Assembly: GCF_011603255.1 (NCBI RefSeq)
Contig: NZ_JAANCM010000001.1
Location: 1-64,000, forward strand
Direction of reading: 5' to 3'
DNA length: 64,000 nt
Source: Ferranicluibacter rubi
Lineage (GTDB): Bacteria; Pseudomonadota; Alphaproteobacteria; Rhizobiales; Rhizobiaceae
In this document: in pieces, positions 47,626-56,127 of the stretch
How positions within the stretch are numbered: the first letter of the stretch is position 1
How the letters are laid out: each line of letters begins with the position of its first letter
The notes under the pieces: generated by a model
Databases searched by the model: none
Seen by the model: only the letters and a program-made list of their open reading frames with translations
What the model was told of the DNA's origin: nothing
Position numbers and translations under genes: made by a program

Positions 47626-48279
47626 TTACGGCCGCACGAAACGGGCGCGCAGGTCCTCGATCGGCTGCCGGCAGATACAGCCTTCGATATGGTCGTTGAC
47701 GAGGCCCATGGCCTGCATGAAGGCATAGACGGTGGTCGGGCCGACGAAGGTCCAGCCGCGTTTCTTCAGGTCCTTTGAGATCCGTACGGAGACGGGCGTC
47801 GTCGGATTGGCGGCGATCTCCGCGAAGGTGACAGTGGCAGGCCGCTCGTGCGGGGCCGGCTCATAGCTCCAGAAATAGCGGGCGAGCGTGCCGAATTCGG
47901 CGCGCAACTCCTGAGCGCGCTTCGCATTGTTGATGGTCGAGACGATCTTGCCGCGATGGCGCACGATGCCGGCATCCGCAACGCAGCGGGCGATGTCGTC
48001 GTCGCCGAAGGCAGCTATGGCATCGATATCGAAGCCGGCAAAGGCTGCGCGGAAGGATTCGCGCTTCCTGAGGATCGTCAGCCAGGAGAGGCCGGACTGG
48101 AAGCCTTCGAGGCAGATCTTCTCGAACAGCCTGATGTCGTCGGTGACGGGGCGGCCCCATTCCTCGTCGTGGTAGCGCAGGTAATCCGGCAGTTGGCCCG
48201 GCCAGAAGCAGCGGGTCAGGCCGTCCGTGCCGGTGATCAGGCCCTTGATCACGCCCTGGGGTGCCTCGGTCTCGCTCAT
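47626..48279 (-). CDS. tag: DNA-3-methyladenine glycosylase I
   Basis: A 217-residue Tag enzyme: RCFWPGQLPDYLRYHDEEWG (zinc and base-binding region), FEKICLEGFQSGLSWLTIL, RHRGKIVSTINNAKR and GWTFVGPTTVYAFMQAMGLVNDH (second zinc half-site with the C-terminal Cys in GCICR). It removes 3-methyladenine from alkylated DNA. The ATG at 48279 has GGGAAGG upstream and is preferred to one at 48306. Confidence 0.94.
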   Translation of the reverse strand: MSETEAPQGVIKGLITGTDGLTRCFWPGQLPDYLRYHDEEWGRPVTDDIRLFEKICLEGFQSGLSWLTILRKRESFRAAFAGFDIDAIAAFGDDDIARCVADAGIVRHRGKIVSTINNAKRAQELRAEFGTLARYFWSYEPAPHERPATVTFAEIAANPTTPVSVRISKDLKKRGWTFVGPTTVYAFMQAMGLVNDHIEGCICRQPIEDLRARFVRP

Positions 48280-48496
48280 CGCTCTCGCCTTCCCTACATC
48301 GAACATCTCGACGCTTCATGCTTCGTCAACCATTTTTCGAAAGCACGCAATAACCCTACCGAAGACTTTCACGGGCCCGCCACCCGTTCCGCGACGCTCG
48401 TTTACGCTTCCTATTCCGCTGCGGTGTCAGGCTTCCACCATACGCCGGATGAACCGGCTGAGCCACCGCCGCCGCCAGATCGAGAACGAGCCCGTC

Positions 48497-49315
48497 ATGA
48501 AGACATTGTTGATCCTCACCACCCTCTTGTCCGTCGCCCTCACCGATATCGGCTCCGGATACGCGCAGGCCGCCGAGCGCTACGGCAACCGCCCGCCGGT
48601 GATCGTCAGCCCGGATCTGACCGCGCCCTGGCTGATGCAGCTCGGCGCCGGCAATGCGCCCGTCGATCAGAGGGGCGTGCGCCGGCAGCGGGCCGCAGGC
48701 GACCAGCCGCGCATCGTCTACCGCGAGCGCCCGGCAGCCTATGCTCCGCGCCAGCAGGTGATCTACCAGCGGCCTTACCAGCGTCCGGCCGTGCAGCGGG
48801 CGGCACCGCTGGTCCGCTCGGCCGGCATGGTGGCGCCGCAGCGTCCCGTACGGCCGATCGATCCGCAGTTCCTGCCGCAGATGGTGGCCTACGAGACCCG
48901 TGAGCGGCCCGGCACGATCGTCATCGATACCAACAGCCGCTTTCTTTATCTCGTCACCGGCAATGGCGAAGCCCGGCGCTATGGCGTCGGCGTCGGCAAG
49001 CCGGGCTTCGAGTGGGCCGGCGCCCACAAGGTGACGCGCAAGGCGGAGTGGCCGACCTGGCGCCCGCCATCCGAGATGATCGCCCGCGAGGCCGCCAAGG
49101 GGCATTATCTTCCCGCCAGCATGGAGGGCGGGCCTGCCAACCCGCTTGGCGCCCGCGCCATGTATCTCGGCTCCACGCTCTACCGCATCCACGGCACCAA
49201 TGCGCCCTGGACCATCGGCTATGCCGTCTCCTCCGGCTGCATCCGCATGCGCAACGAGGACGTCACCGACCTTTACGAACGGGTGACTGTGGGGACGCGC
49301 GTCATCGTGTTGTGA
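48497..49315 (+). CDS. L,D-transpeptidase (ErfK/YbiS/YcfS/YnhG family), copy 1
   Basis: A 272-residue exported enzyme: signal peptide (LLILTTLLSVALTDIGSGYA), a Pro/Arg/Gln-rich linker (about residues 30-130) and a YkuD domain (TIVIDTNSRFLYLVTGNGEA; RKAEWPTWRPPSEMI; catalytic Cys in IHGTNAPWTIGY then SSGCIRM). It would form 3-3 crosslinks in peptidoglycan or link outer-membrane proteins to it. The ATG at 48497 yields a proper signal peptide; an upstream ATG exists but would disrupt it. A paralogue follows 215 bp downstream. Confidence 0.9.
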   Translation: MKTLLILTTLLSVALTDIGSGYAQAAERYGNRPPVIVSPDLTAPWLMQLGAGNAPVDQRGVRRQRAAGDQPRIVYRERPAAYAPRQQVIYQRPYQRPAVQRAAPLVRSAGMVAPQRPVRPIDPQFLPQMVAYETRERPGTIVIDTNSRFLYLVTGNGEARRYGVGVGKPGFEWAGAHKVTRKAEWPTWRPPSEMIAREAAKGHYLPASMEGGPANPLGARAMYLGSTLYRIHGTNAPWTIGYAVSSGCIRMRNEDVTDLYERVTVGTRVIVL

Positions 49316-49530
49316 AGAGAGAGGGCGTCGGCGCGTAAGCCGGTTTCGACGCAGTATCGTGCTTTTTCGGCAACAGCCGTTCCCGAGGTGACATCGGGGA
49401 CGGTCACATTCGGTCGATGTTGCAACCGATGATCTTGCGGGATGCGTGCGATCGAATAGCGTTTCCCCGATGCGTTGCGCAGGGCGCGACTGAACGGCGC
49501 GACTGGCGGGCTCGAGTGGGAGAGACACGA

Positions 49531-50244
49531 ATGACAATGACAGCGAGAAGACTGACAGGGGGAAGACTGGCAGGGGCCGCCCTGTCGGTCGCGATCTTGA
49601 TCGGCGGCGCCGGCGTCGCATCGGCGACGATGATCGAGCGACCGGCCGCGACCATCGGGCAGAGCGACGTGACGACCGTTGCCGCCCCGCAGCGCAAGCC
49701 GGCGCGCGAATTCTGGCGTACCAAGGTGCGGCTGCGCACCGACGAGGCGCCGGGCACCATCATCGTCGATACCAACCACAAATATCTCTACTACGTCGAA
49801 GGCAACAACAAGGCGACCCGCTACGGCATCGGCGTCGGGCGCGAGGGCTTTGGCTGGTCGGGCGTGGTGAAGGTGCAGCGCAAGGCCGAATGGCCCGGCT
49901 GGACGCCGCCCGCCGAAATGATCGTGCGCGAGCGCAAGAACGGCCATATCCTGCCGGCCTACATGGAAGGCGGGGTCAACAACCCGCTCGGCGCGCGCGC
50001 CCTCTATCTCTACAAGGGCAAAAGCGACAGCGGCTTCCGCATCCACGGCACCAACCAGCCCTGGACCATCGGGCAGAACATGTCGTCCGGCTGCATCCGC
50101 ATGATGAACCAGGATGTCGAGCACCTCTACGATCGCGCCTCGATCGGCGCCAAGGTGATCGTCGTCGGACCCGGCAACAGGCAGGGCGAAGTCTCCTACG
50201 ACGACCGCGGCATCGATCTGCTGCGCACCATCTTCGGCGGCTGA
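49531..50244 (+). CDS. L,D-transpeptidase (ErfK/YbiS/YcfS/YnhG family), copy 2
   Basis: A 237-residue paralogue: twin-Arg-like basic start then hydrophobic signal (AGAALSVAILIGGAGVASA), and a YkuD domain with TIIVDTNHKYLYYVEGNNKA, RKAEWPGWTPPAEMI, NPLGARALYLY, IHGTNQPWTIGQ and MSSGCIRM with the catalytic Cys. It lacks the proline-rich linker of copy 1, so the two probably differ in reach or partner. GGGAGAG lies before the ATG. An intrinsic terminator at 50266-50300 ends the unit. Confidence 0.92.
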   Translation: MTMTARRLTGGRLAGAALSVAILIGGAGVASATMIERPAATIGQSDVTTVAAPQRKPAREFWRTKVRLRTDEAPGTIIVDTNHKYLYYVEGNNKATRYGIGVGREGFGWSGVVKVQRKAEWPGWTPPAEMIVRERKNGHILPAYMEGGVNNPLGARALYLYKGKSDSGFRIHGTNQPWTIGQNMSSGCIRMMNQDVEHLYDRASIGAKVIVVGPGNRQGEVSYDDRGIDLLRTIFGG

Positions 50245-50265
50245 TCGTTTGGGTGTAAACTTTCG

Positions 50266-50300
50266 GGACCGGTCGGCTTGATGCCGGCCGGTCCTTTTTT
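50266..50300 (+). terminator. Intrinsic terminator of the second L,D-transpeptidase gene
   Basis: GGACCGGTCGGC (50266-50277) pairs with GCCGGCCGGTCC (50283-50294) with one T-G wobble and a 5-nt loop, followed by six T residues. Confidence 0.93.
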
Positions 50301-50373
50301 CGTCTCTTGTTTTGTCGCATGATCCGACGCCGAAGCGATCTCGCTTCGGCCGGACATGCTGTGGGGGAAGCGC

Positions 50374-51159
50374 GTGGCGGACGAGCCTGTCGAAATGTTC
50401 TCCGCCATCCATCATAGCCGGGCGGCCGACGAGATCGTGCAGCGGATCGAGACGCTGATTCTCGACGGCGTGCTGCGCGACGGCGACCGGCTGCCGGGAG
50501 AGCGCGACCTTGCCGCCCGCTTCGACGTCTCCCGGCCGATCCTGCGGGAGGCACTGAAGGAACTGGAGGCGCGCGGGCTGCTCGTCAGCCGCCATGGCGG
50601 CGGGACCTTCGTCACGGATATCATCGGTGAGATCTTTTCGCAGCCCATGCGTGCCCTGATCGTTCGCCACGAAAAGGCGGCGCGGGACTATCTGGACTAT
50701 CGCCGCGAGATCGAGGGGCTGACGGCCGAGCGGGCCGCCCGCCATGCAACGCCTGCCGATCGCGAGAGCCTGACACGGATCGTGGCGCGGATGCGGGCAG
50801 CGAAGGATGCGGACGACCGCGACGGCGGCTTGCGCGCCGATATCGACTTCCACATGACGGTGGGCGAAAGCGCGCACAACATCATCCTGTTGCACACGCT
50901 GCGGTCGTGCTACCGGCTGTTGGAGCAGGACATCTTCTTCAGCCGCACCACGGTGTTTTCGGCGCCGGGGGCGGCCGACAGGCTGCTGGAGCAGCACGAG
51001 GCCATCCATGCGGCTATCCTTGGCGCCGATGGCAATGCTGCACGCCGGGCCGCCGAGAACCATATCGATTTCGTGATCGGCGCAAGCCTCGATGCACACC
51101 GGGCAGAGGACCGCGCGCGGATTGCGCGTCTGCGCCTGCAGGAACGGCATCAGGATTGA
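50374..51159 (+). CDS. FadR-subfamily GntR transcriptional regulator
   Basis: A 261-residue regulator: winged helix (ADEIVQRIETLILDGVLRDG, DRLPGERDLAARFDVSRPIL, REALKELEARGLLVSRHGGG) and an FCD ligand domain with the metal-type residues in DIDFHMTVGESAHN and HEAIHAAILGAD, AAENHIDF. The GTG at 50374 is preferred because GGGGGAAG ends 3 nt before it; an ATG at 50356 lies upstream of that site. It resembles PdhR/LldR-like regulators of carboxylate metabolism. No catabolic operon is adjacent, so its target is unknown. Confidence 0.88.
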   Translation: MADEPVEMFSAIHHSRAADEIVQRIETLILDGVLRDGDRLPGERDLAARFDVSRPILREALKELEARGLLVSRHGGGTFVTDIIGEIFSQPMRALIVRHEKAARDYLDYRREIEGLTAERAARHATPADRESLTRIVARMRAAKDADDRDGGLRADIDFHMTVGESAHNIILLHTLRSCYRLLEQDIFFSRTTVFSAPGAADRLLEQHEAIHAAILGADGNAARRAAENHIDFVIGASLDAHRAEDRARIARLRLQERHQD

Positions 51160-51207
51160 ATTGCGCCATGGGATGTCGCATCCGCGATAGGCGATGGCGG
51201 TGTGCGA

Positions 51208-51348
51208 CTATGTCTGCACAAGATTGCAGGCATAGTAAGAATCACTCGCATGAAGTAGATTTCTATGGACTGTGACAGCCTCCGCGTCCATTCGAATATT
51301 CATATTTTCGGATATGACGGGAGCCATATCATTTTTTCTGACAATCAT
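51208..51348 (-). CDS. Short reading frame with perfect ribosome binding site, unknown
   Basis: A 46-codon frame starting MIVRKNDMAPVISENMNI and ending YYACNLVQT. Its ATG at 51348 is preceded by AAGGAGGT (51362-51355) at 6 nt, as good a ribosome binding site as any in the window. I recognise no family. The peptide is polar, without signal or membrane segment. It is leftward, in the 298-bp gap between the FadR-type gene and the Nudix gene, which point right. It could be a small regulatory protein, a leader, or chance. Confidence 0.45.
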   Translation of the reverse strand: MIVRKNDMAPVISENMNIRMDAEAVTVHRNLLHASDSYYACNLVQT

Positions 51349-51457
51349 GGATCGACCTCCTTCCAGCGGAGTTAGGCCAAGCATTATCATCACCGCCGCT
51401 CGCGGCAACTTCGACTATTCTCCCGGACACTGATTCCGTGGAAAGGGCCGCACGTCA

Positions 51458-51967
51458 TTGACCATCCTCGACAGCATCGTTTCCGAAGTCCGCCTGATGT
51501 TCCGCCGTCCCGAGCGCATGCAGTTCGCTGCCCTGTGCTATCGATTCCGGAAGAAAAGTGCCGTGCCGGAAATGCTGCTGATCACCAGCCGTGACACCGG
51601 GCGCTGGGTGATTCCCAAGGGCTGGCCCATGGAAGGCAAGGCCTCGCACGAGGTCGCCGCCCGCGAGGCCTGGGAAGAGGCCGGCGTGAAGGGCGAGCCC
51701 TCCTCCGATTCCATCGGCAGCTTCATCTATGAAAAGGGTATGAACAACGGCCTGAAGATCACCTGCCGGGTTCACGTCTATCCGGTCGTCGTGTTCGACA
51801 TGGCCAAGCGCTTTCCCGAAAAGGGCTCGCGTACCCTGGAATGGGTCACCTTCACGGAGGCTGCCGGCCGCGTTGCGGAACCGAGCCTGCGCGCGCTCAT
51901 CCTCGACTTCCAGACCCAGCTTCTCGCGACCATGCAGCCCGACGAGCCCCGCAGCGCCGCGCAATAG
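51458..51967 (+). CDS. Nudix hydrolase
   Basis: A 169-residue Nudix protein: QFAALCYRF, VIPKGWPMEG and the Nudix box running from GWPMEGKASHEV into AAREAWEEAGV, with the conserved G, E and REAWEEAG. The KGWPMEGK variant matches diadenosine or diphosphoinositol polyphosphate hydrolase-like members found in alphaproteobacteria. No signal peptide. It starts at ATG 51458, with a weak ribosome binding site. Substrate not predictable. Confidence 0.88.
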   Translation: MTILDSIVSEVRLMFRRPERMQFAALCYRFRKKSAVPEMLLITSRDTGRWVIPKGWPMEGKASHEVAAREAWEEAGVKGEPSSDSIGSFIYEKGMNNGLKITCRVHVYPVVVFDMAKRFPEKGSRTLEWVTFTEAAGRVAEPSLRALILDFQTQLLATMQPDEPRSAAQ

Positions 51968-52057
51968 TACACCCCATTTTCGCTTCGATCCTGCAGCACG
52001 ATTCGTCTTCGGCCTGTTTTCGGCCGCTTTCGAGCGGCATGCAGGGCGATCATGAGA

Positions 52058-52075
52058 CTGTCAGGCTTGTGGCAT
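52058..52075 (+). promoter_or_regulatory. Candidate Pho box upstream of the PiT gene
   Basis: CTGTCAG-GCTT-GTGGCAT at 52058-52075 agrees with the rhizobial Pho box CTGTCAT-N4-CTGTCAT at 11 of 14 defined bases. It lies about 180 bp before the phosphate transporter start. PhoB is known to regulate pit in Sinorhizobium; use here is inferred. Confidence 0.35.
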
Positions 52076-52255
52076 ACCCTCAATCTGACAAAAGCTCGCC
52101 GGCGGTGATGTCGCGACGTTTGCGCGCTTGGCAAGCGTCGTGCGAGATTTCTCGTATAAGAGGACGACACGATACGGACGGCGCCTGCCCTGCCGCGCGA
52201 CTCAACCGTCGCTGCAGGGCTGTCGCGGCAGCACGCCGGTGCGACAAGGAATGAC

Positions 52256-53761
52256 ATGGGGAAGACGACACCCGCTCTGGAGAAATCGACACTCGACAAG
52301 GACCTCGACAAGCTGACGCTGAACGAGGAGGCGTCGCATTTCGTCCTGAAAAGCTCCGTCGGCCTCGGTCTCGGCTTCATCTTTCTCGTCCTCGTCATGA
52401 TCATCGCGGCGAGTGCCGTTTCCACGGCTCCCGGCGCGATCATCGTCGTCGCGGCCGCGGCCATCGCCGGCTACATGGCCATGAACATCGGCGCCAACGA
52501 CGTCACCAACAATGTCGGCGCGGCCGTCGGCGCGCGGGCGATGACGATGACGGGCGCGCTCGTGATCGCCGCGATCTTCGAGATCGCCGGCGCGCTGTTT
52601 GCCGGCGGGCGGGTGGTCTCGACCATCGAGGGCGGGCTCGTGGATGCCACGGCCTTCACCGACAGTGCGACGCTGGTCTGGGTCATGATGTCGGCACTGA
52701 TATCGGCGGCCGTCTGGATCAACATCGCGACATGGTGCAGTGCGCCGATTTCGACAACGCATGCCATCGTCGGCAGCATTCTGGGCGGCGGCGTTGCGGC
52801 CGTCGGGTTCTCGTCGGTGCAATGGCTGTCTCTCGGCGGCATTACGCTCAGCTGGATGCTGTCGCCGTTCATCGGCGGCGGGGTGGCAGCTGGGCTTTTG
52901 TTCTTCATCAAGACGTTCATCATCTACCGGGAGGACAAGATCGCCGGGGCGGTGTTCTGGATTCCGATCCTGCTCGCCTGCATGGGCGGCGTCTTCGCCG
53001 CTTATTTCGCGCTGATCGGGCTGGAGCGTGTCTATGAGATCACGCTTGGCGAAGGGCTGGCGGTGGGCCTTGTCGTCGGTATCCTGATCTATCTCGTTTC
53101 GCGCCGCACCGTGGCGCGCCGGGCGGTCGGGCTCGAGAACCGCAACCAGTCGCTGCGGCCGCTGTTCCATCTGCCGCTCGTCGTCTCCGCGGCTCTTCTC
53201 TCGTTCGCGCACGGGTCCAATGATGTCTCGAATGCGGTCGGGCCGCTGTCGGCCATCGTTGCCAATGTCGGCACGCTGGTACCGACGGAAACCGCGGACG
53301 TCGCGTTCTGGGTTCTCCTGATCGGCGCGCTCGGCATCTCCGCCGGACTGCTGCTCTACGGACCGAAGCTCATCCGCGTGGTCGGCGAGGAAATCACCAA
53401 GCTCAATCCGGTGCGCGCCTTCTGCGTCGCGCTCGCCACCGCCATCACCGTCATCTTCGCCTCGACCTTCGGTCTGCCGGTCAGCACGACCCATATCGCC
53501 GTCGGCGCCGTGTTCGGCATCGGCTTCTTCCGCGAATGGTACACGCGCAATTCCAAGCTGCGGCTGGACTATGTACGGCGGAAGACCGGACAGTCCGAGT
53601 TCCAGCTGCGGACCGAGCATGGCGCGGACGAGACGCGGCGGCGGCAGCTGGTGCGGCGCTCGCATTTCATGACCATCGTCGGCGCCTGGATCATCACCGT
53701 CCCCGCCTCCGCTCTGCTTTCGGCGCTCCTCTACATTCTCTTCTCCGCGATCTTTCTGTAG
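52256..53761 (+). CDS. PiT-family inorganic phosphate transporter
   Basis: A 501-residue PHO4 transporter with the two signature repeats GANDVTNNVGAAVGARAM (from residue 79) and GSNDVSNAVGPLSA (from residue 320), and about twelve hydrophobic segments. The N-terminal 45 residues are hydrophilic. The gene stands alone: the usual rhizobial partner DUF47 protein (OrfA/YkaA) is not adjacent. It would take up metal-phosphate with protons at the inner membrane, the low-affinity route. rsmE starts 9 bp downstream. Confidence 0.93.
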   Translation: MGKTTPALEKSTLDKDLDKLTLNEEASHFVLKSSVGLGLGFIFLVLVMIIAASAVSTAPGAIIVVAAAAIAGYMAMNIGANDVTNNVGAAVGARAMTMTGALVIAAIFEIAGALFAGGRVVSTIEGGLVDATAFTDSATLVWVMMSALISAAVWINIATWCSAPISTTHAIVGSILGGGVAAVGFSSVQWLSLGGITLSWMLSPFIGGGVAAGLLFFIKTFIIYREDKIAGAVFWIPILLACMGGVFAAYFALIGLERVYEITLGEGLAVGLVVGILIYLVSRRTVARRAVGLENRNQSLRPLFHLPLVVSAALLSFAHGSNDVSNAVGPLSAIVANVGTLVPTETADVAFWVLLIGALGISAGLLLYGPKLIRVVGEEITKLNPVRAFCVALATAITVIFASTFGLPVSTTHIAVGAVFGIGFFREWYTRNSKLRLDYVRRKTGQSEFQLRTEHGADETRRRQLVRRSHFMTIVGAWIITVPASALLSALLYILFSAIFL

Positions 53762-53770
53762 AACGGCATC

Positions 53771-54508
53771 ATGAGAGCCAATTTTCGCATGCAGCGCCTG
53801 TTCGTCGCGCCGGATCTCGTCTCCGACATCGCGGTGGAGACGACGAAGGACCAGTTCAACTATCTCGCCAATGTGCTGCGCATGGAGGAAGGCCGCGATC
53901 TCCTCCTGTTCAACGGGCGTGACGGCGAGTGGCGGGCGGAGATTTCCATGCCCACCCGCAAGCGCATGGCGCTGATCCCGCGGGAGCAGACGCGGCCGCA
54001 GTCTCCCCTGCCCGACCTCCATTATCTCTTCGCGCCGCTGAAGGTAGGACGGCTCGACTATCTCGTGCAGAAGGCGGTGGAGATGGGTGCCGGCCTCTTG
54101 CAGCCCGTGATGACGCAGCATGTGCAGGGGCGCATCACCAGCCTGGAGCGGCTGCAGGCCAATGTCATCGAGGCTGCCGAGCAATGCGGCGTGCTGGCGA
54201 TGCCCGACGTGCGCGAGCCGGTGCGGCTGGAGGCGCTTCTGGAAACATGGCCGCGCGACCGCCGCATCCTTTTTTGCGACGAGGGCGATGCCGGCGACAA
54301 CCCGCTGCCGGTGCTGCGCGGGCTGACGGATGCGCGGTTCGCGCTGCTCGTCGGTCCGGAAGGCGGGTTTTCCGAGGCGGAACGCAACACCTTGCGCGGG
54401 CTCGACTTCGTGACGGCGATCCCGCTCGGGCCGCGCATCCTGCGGGCCGACACGGCGGCCGTCGCCGCCATGGCGATCATTCAGGCGACGCTGGGCGACT
54501 GGCGCTGA
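53771..54508 (+). CDS. rsmE: 16S rRNA (uracil1498-N3)-methyltransferase RsmE
   Basis: A 245-residue RsmE SPOUT methyltransferase: [22 protein letters not shown] (PUA-like RNA-binding domain), [12 protein letters not shown] and the SAM knot [30 protein letters not shown]. It methylates U1498. An internal ATG at 53789 (MQRLFVA) is an alternative start. It lies between the phosphate transporter (9 bp upstream) and gshA, the usual rhizobial order for rsmE-gshA. Confidence 0.95.
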   Translation: MRANFRMQRLFVAPDLVSDIAVETTKDQFNYLANVLRMEEGRDLLLFNGRDGEWRAEISMPTRKRMALIPREQTRPQSPLPDLHYLFAPLKVGRLDYLVQKAVEMGAGLLQPVMTQHVQGRITSLERLQANVIEAAEQCGVLAMPDVREPVRLEALLETWPRDRRILFCDEGDAGDNPLPVLRGLTDARFALLVGPEGGFSEAERNTLRGLDFVTAIPLGPRILRADTAAVAAMAIIQATLGDWR

Positions 54509-54653
54509 AACGCCACAGGGCTCTTGCGATTTTTGAACGAAGGTTGAAATATTTTTGCTTGCACCGCATCTGAAAGCGGTTCAATCAGCCCTTACTTAGC
54601 TGCTCTCATGCCCTGCTAAACGGCCGGGTTTCTCCGTTACCGAGACGATACCC

Positions 54654-56027
54654 ATGGCCCGCGATACGACCGACCAGACACCGGTGACCTCCGTTTCCGA
54701 GTTGACCGAATATCTGGCGGACGGCAACAAGCCGAAAGAGGCCTTCCGCATCGGCACCGAGCACGAAAAATTCGTGTTCTACACCGCCGACAACAGCCCC
54801 GTGCCCTATGCCGGCGATGCCGGGATCCTGACGCTTCTGGAAGGCATGCAGCAGAAGACCGGCTGGGAGCCGATCATCGATGCCGGGCACCTGATCGGCC
54901 TTGTGGAGCCGACGGGTCGCGGCGCCATCTCGCTGGAGCCGGGCGGGCAGTTCGAGCTCTCCGGCGCGCCGGTCGAGACGCTGCACGAGACGTGCAAGGA
55001 ATCCAACACGCATCTGGCGGTGCTGCGCGATATTGCCGAGCCCCTCGGCATCCGCTTTCTCGGCATCGGCGGCAGCCCGACATGGACGCTGGCGGACACC
55101 CCGCGCATGCCGAAGTCGCGCTACGACATCATGACCCGCTACATGCCGAAGGTCGGCACCCAAGGGCTCGACATGATGTACCGGACCTGCACGATCCAGG
55201 TGAACCTCGATTTCTCGTCCGAAGCCGACATGGCGGCGAAAATGCAGGTGTCGCTGAAACTGCAGCCGCTGGCGACCGCACTGTTTGCCAGCTCGCCCTT
55301 CACCGAGGGCAAGCCGAACGGTCTGCAATCGTGGCGCGGCGAGATCTGGCGGGATACCGACAACCAGCGCGCTGGCGTGCTGCCCGCAGCACTGACCGGT
55401 CATTTCCGCTTCGAGCAATATGTCGAGTGGGCGCTGGATGCGCCGATGTATTTCGTCGTGCGCGACGGGCGCTACCACGACTGCACGCATGTGACCTTCC
55501 GCCAGTTCATGGCCGGCGCGCTGAAGGGCGAGCTTGCCGACTGGGAGCCCAACATGGGCGACTGGACCAACCATCTCTCGACGCTGTTTCCCGATGTGCG
55601 GCTGAAGCGGTTCCTCGAAATGCGCGGCGCAGATGGCGGCCCTTGGCGGCGCATCTGTGCCCTGCCCGCCTTCTGGGTCGGCCTGCTCTACGACGATGCC
55701 GCTCTTGCGAGCGCCGCCGAACTGGTGAAGGACTGGACCTATGAGGACGTCATCGCACTGCGCGATGCCGTGCCCGCGCAAGGGCTGGATGCGACGGTGC
55801 GGGGCCGCAAGCTTGGCGACATCGCCCGCGACGTGCTCTCGGTGTCGCGTGCGGGCCTGAAGGCGCGCAACCGGCTGAACGGCGAAGGCGTTGATGAGAC
55901 CCATTTCCTCGCGCCGCTCGACGAGGTCGTCGCCCGCGGCACCACGCTCGCGCAGGAAATGCTGTCGCTCTACAAGGGCCGCTGGAACGGCTCGGTCGAA
56001 CCTGTGTTCAAGGACTACGCCTACTGA
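54654..56027 (+). CDS. gshA: Glutamate-cysteine ligase
   Basis: A 457-residue enzyme of the plant-like/alphaproteobacterial GCS2 class: RIGTEHEKFVFY, GRGAISLEPGGQFELSGAP, LHETCKES, GIGGSPTW, MPKSRYDIMTRYMPKVG, YRTCTIQVNLDFSSEADM and ALFASSPFTEGKPNG. It makes gamma-glutamylcysteine, the first step of glutathione synthesis, which serves the glutathione transferase and Kef antiporter encoded in this window. Upstream gap 145 bp; a weak terminator follows at 56052-56080. Confidence 0.96.
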   Translation: MARDTTDQTPVTSVSELTEYLADGNKPKEAFRIGTEHEKFVFYTADNSPVPYAGDAGILTLLEGMQQKTGWEPIIDAGHLIGLVEPTGRGAISLEPGGQFELSGAPVETLHETCKESNTHLAVLRDIAEPLGIRFLGIGGSPTWTLADTPRMPKSRYDIMTRYMPKVGTQGLDMMYRTCTIQVNLDFSSEADMAAKMQVSLKLQPLATALFASSPFTEGKPNGLQSWRGEIWRDTDNQRAGVLPAALTGHFRFEQYVEWALDAPMYFVVRDGRYHDCTHVTFRQFMAGALKGELADWEPNMGDWTNHLSTLFPDVRLKRFLEMRGADGGPWRRICALPAFWVGLLYDDAALASAAELVKDWTYEDVIALRDAVPAQGLDATVRGRKLGDIARDVLSVSRAGLKARNRLNGEGVDETHFLAPLDEVVARGTTLAQEMLSLYKGRWNGSVEPVFKDYAY

Positions 56028-56051
56028 GCGGCGCGGTATCCGGCGACCTGG

Positions 56052-56080
56052 GTTAGAAAGCAATTTCCTAACGTCTTTTT
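56052..56080 (+). terminator. Probable terminator of gshA
   Basis: GTTAGAAA (56052-56059) pairs with TTTCCTAAC (56064-56072) with one bulged C and a GCAA loop; a T-run follows at 56076-56080. Confidence 0.6.
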
Positions 56081-56127
56081 CCCGTTATAGTGCAGCAGAG
56101 AGCGCTGCCTGCAACAAGGATGAGACG

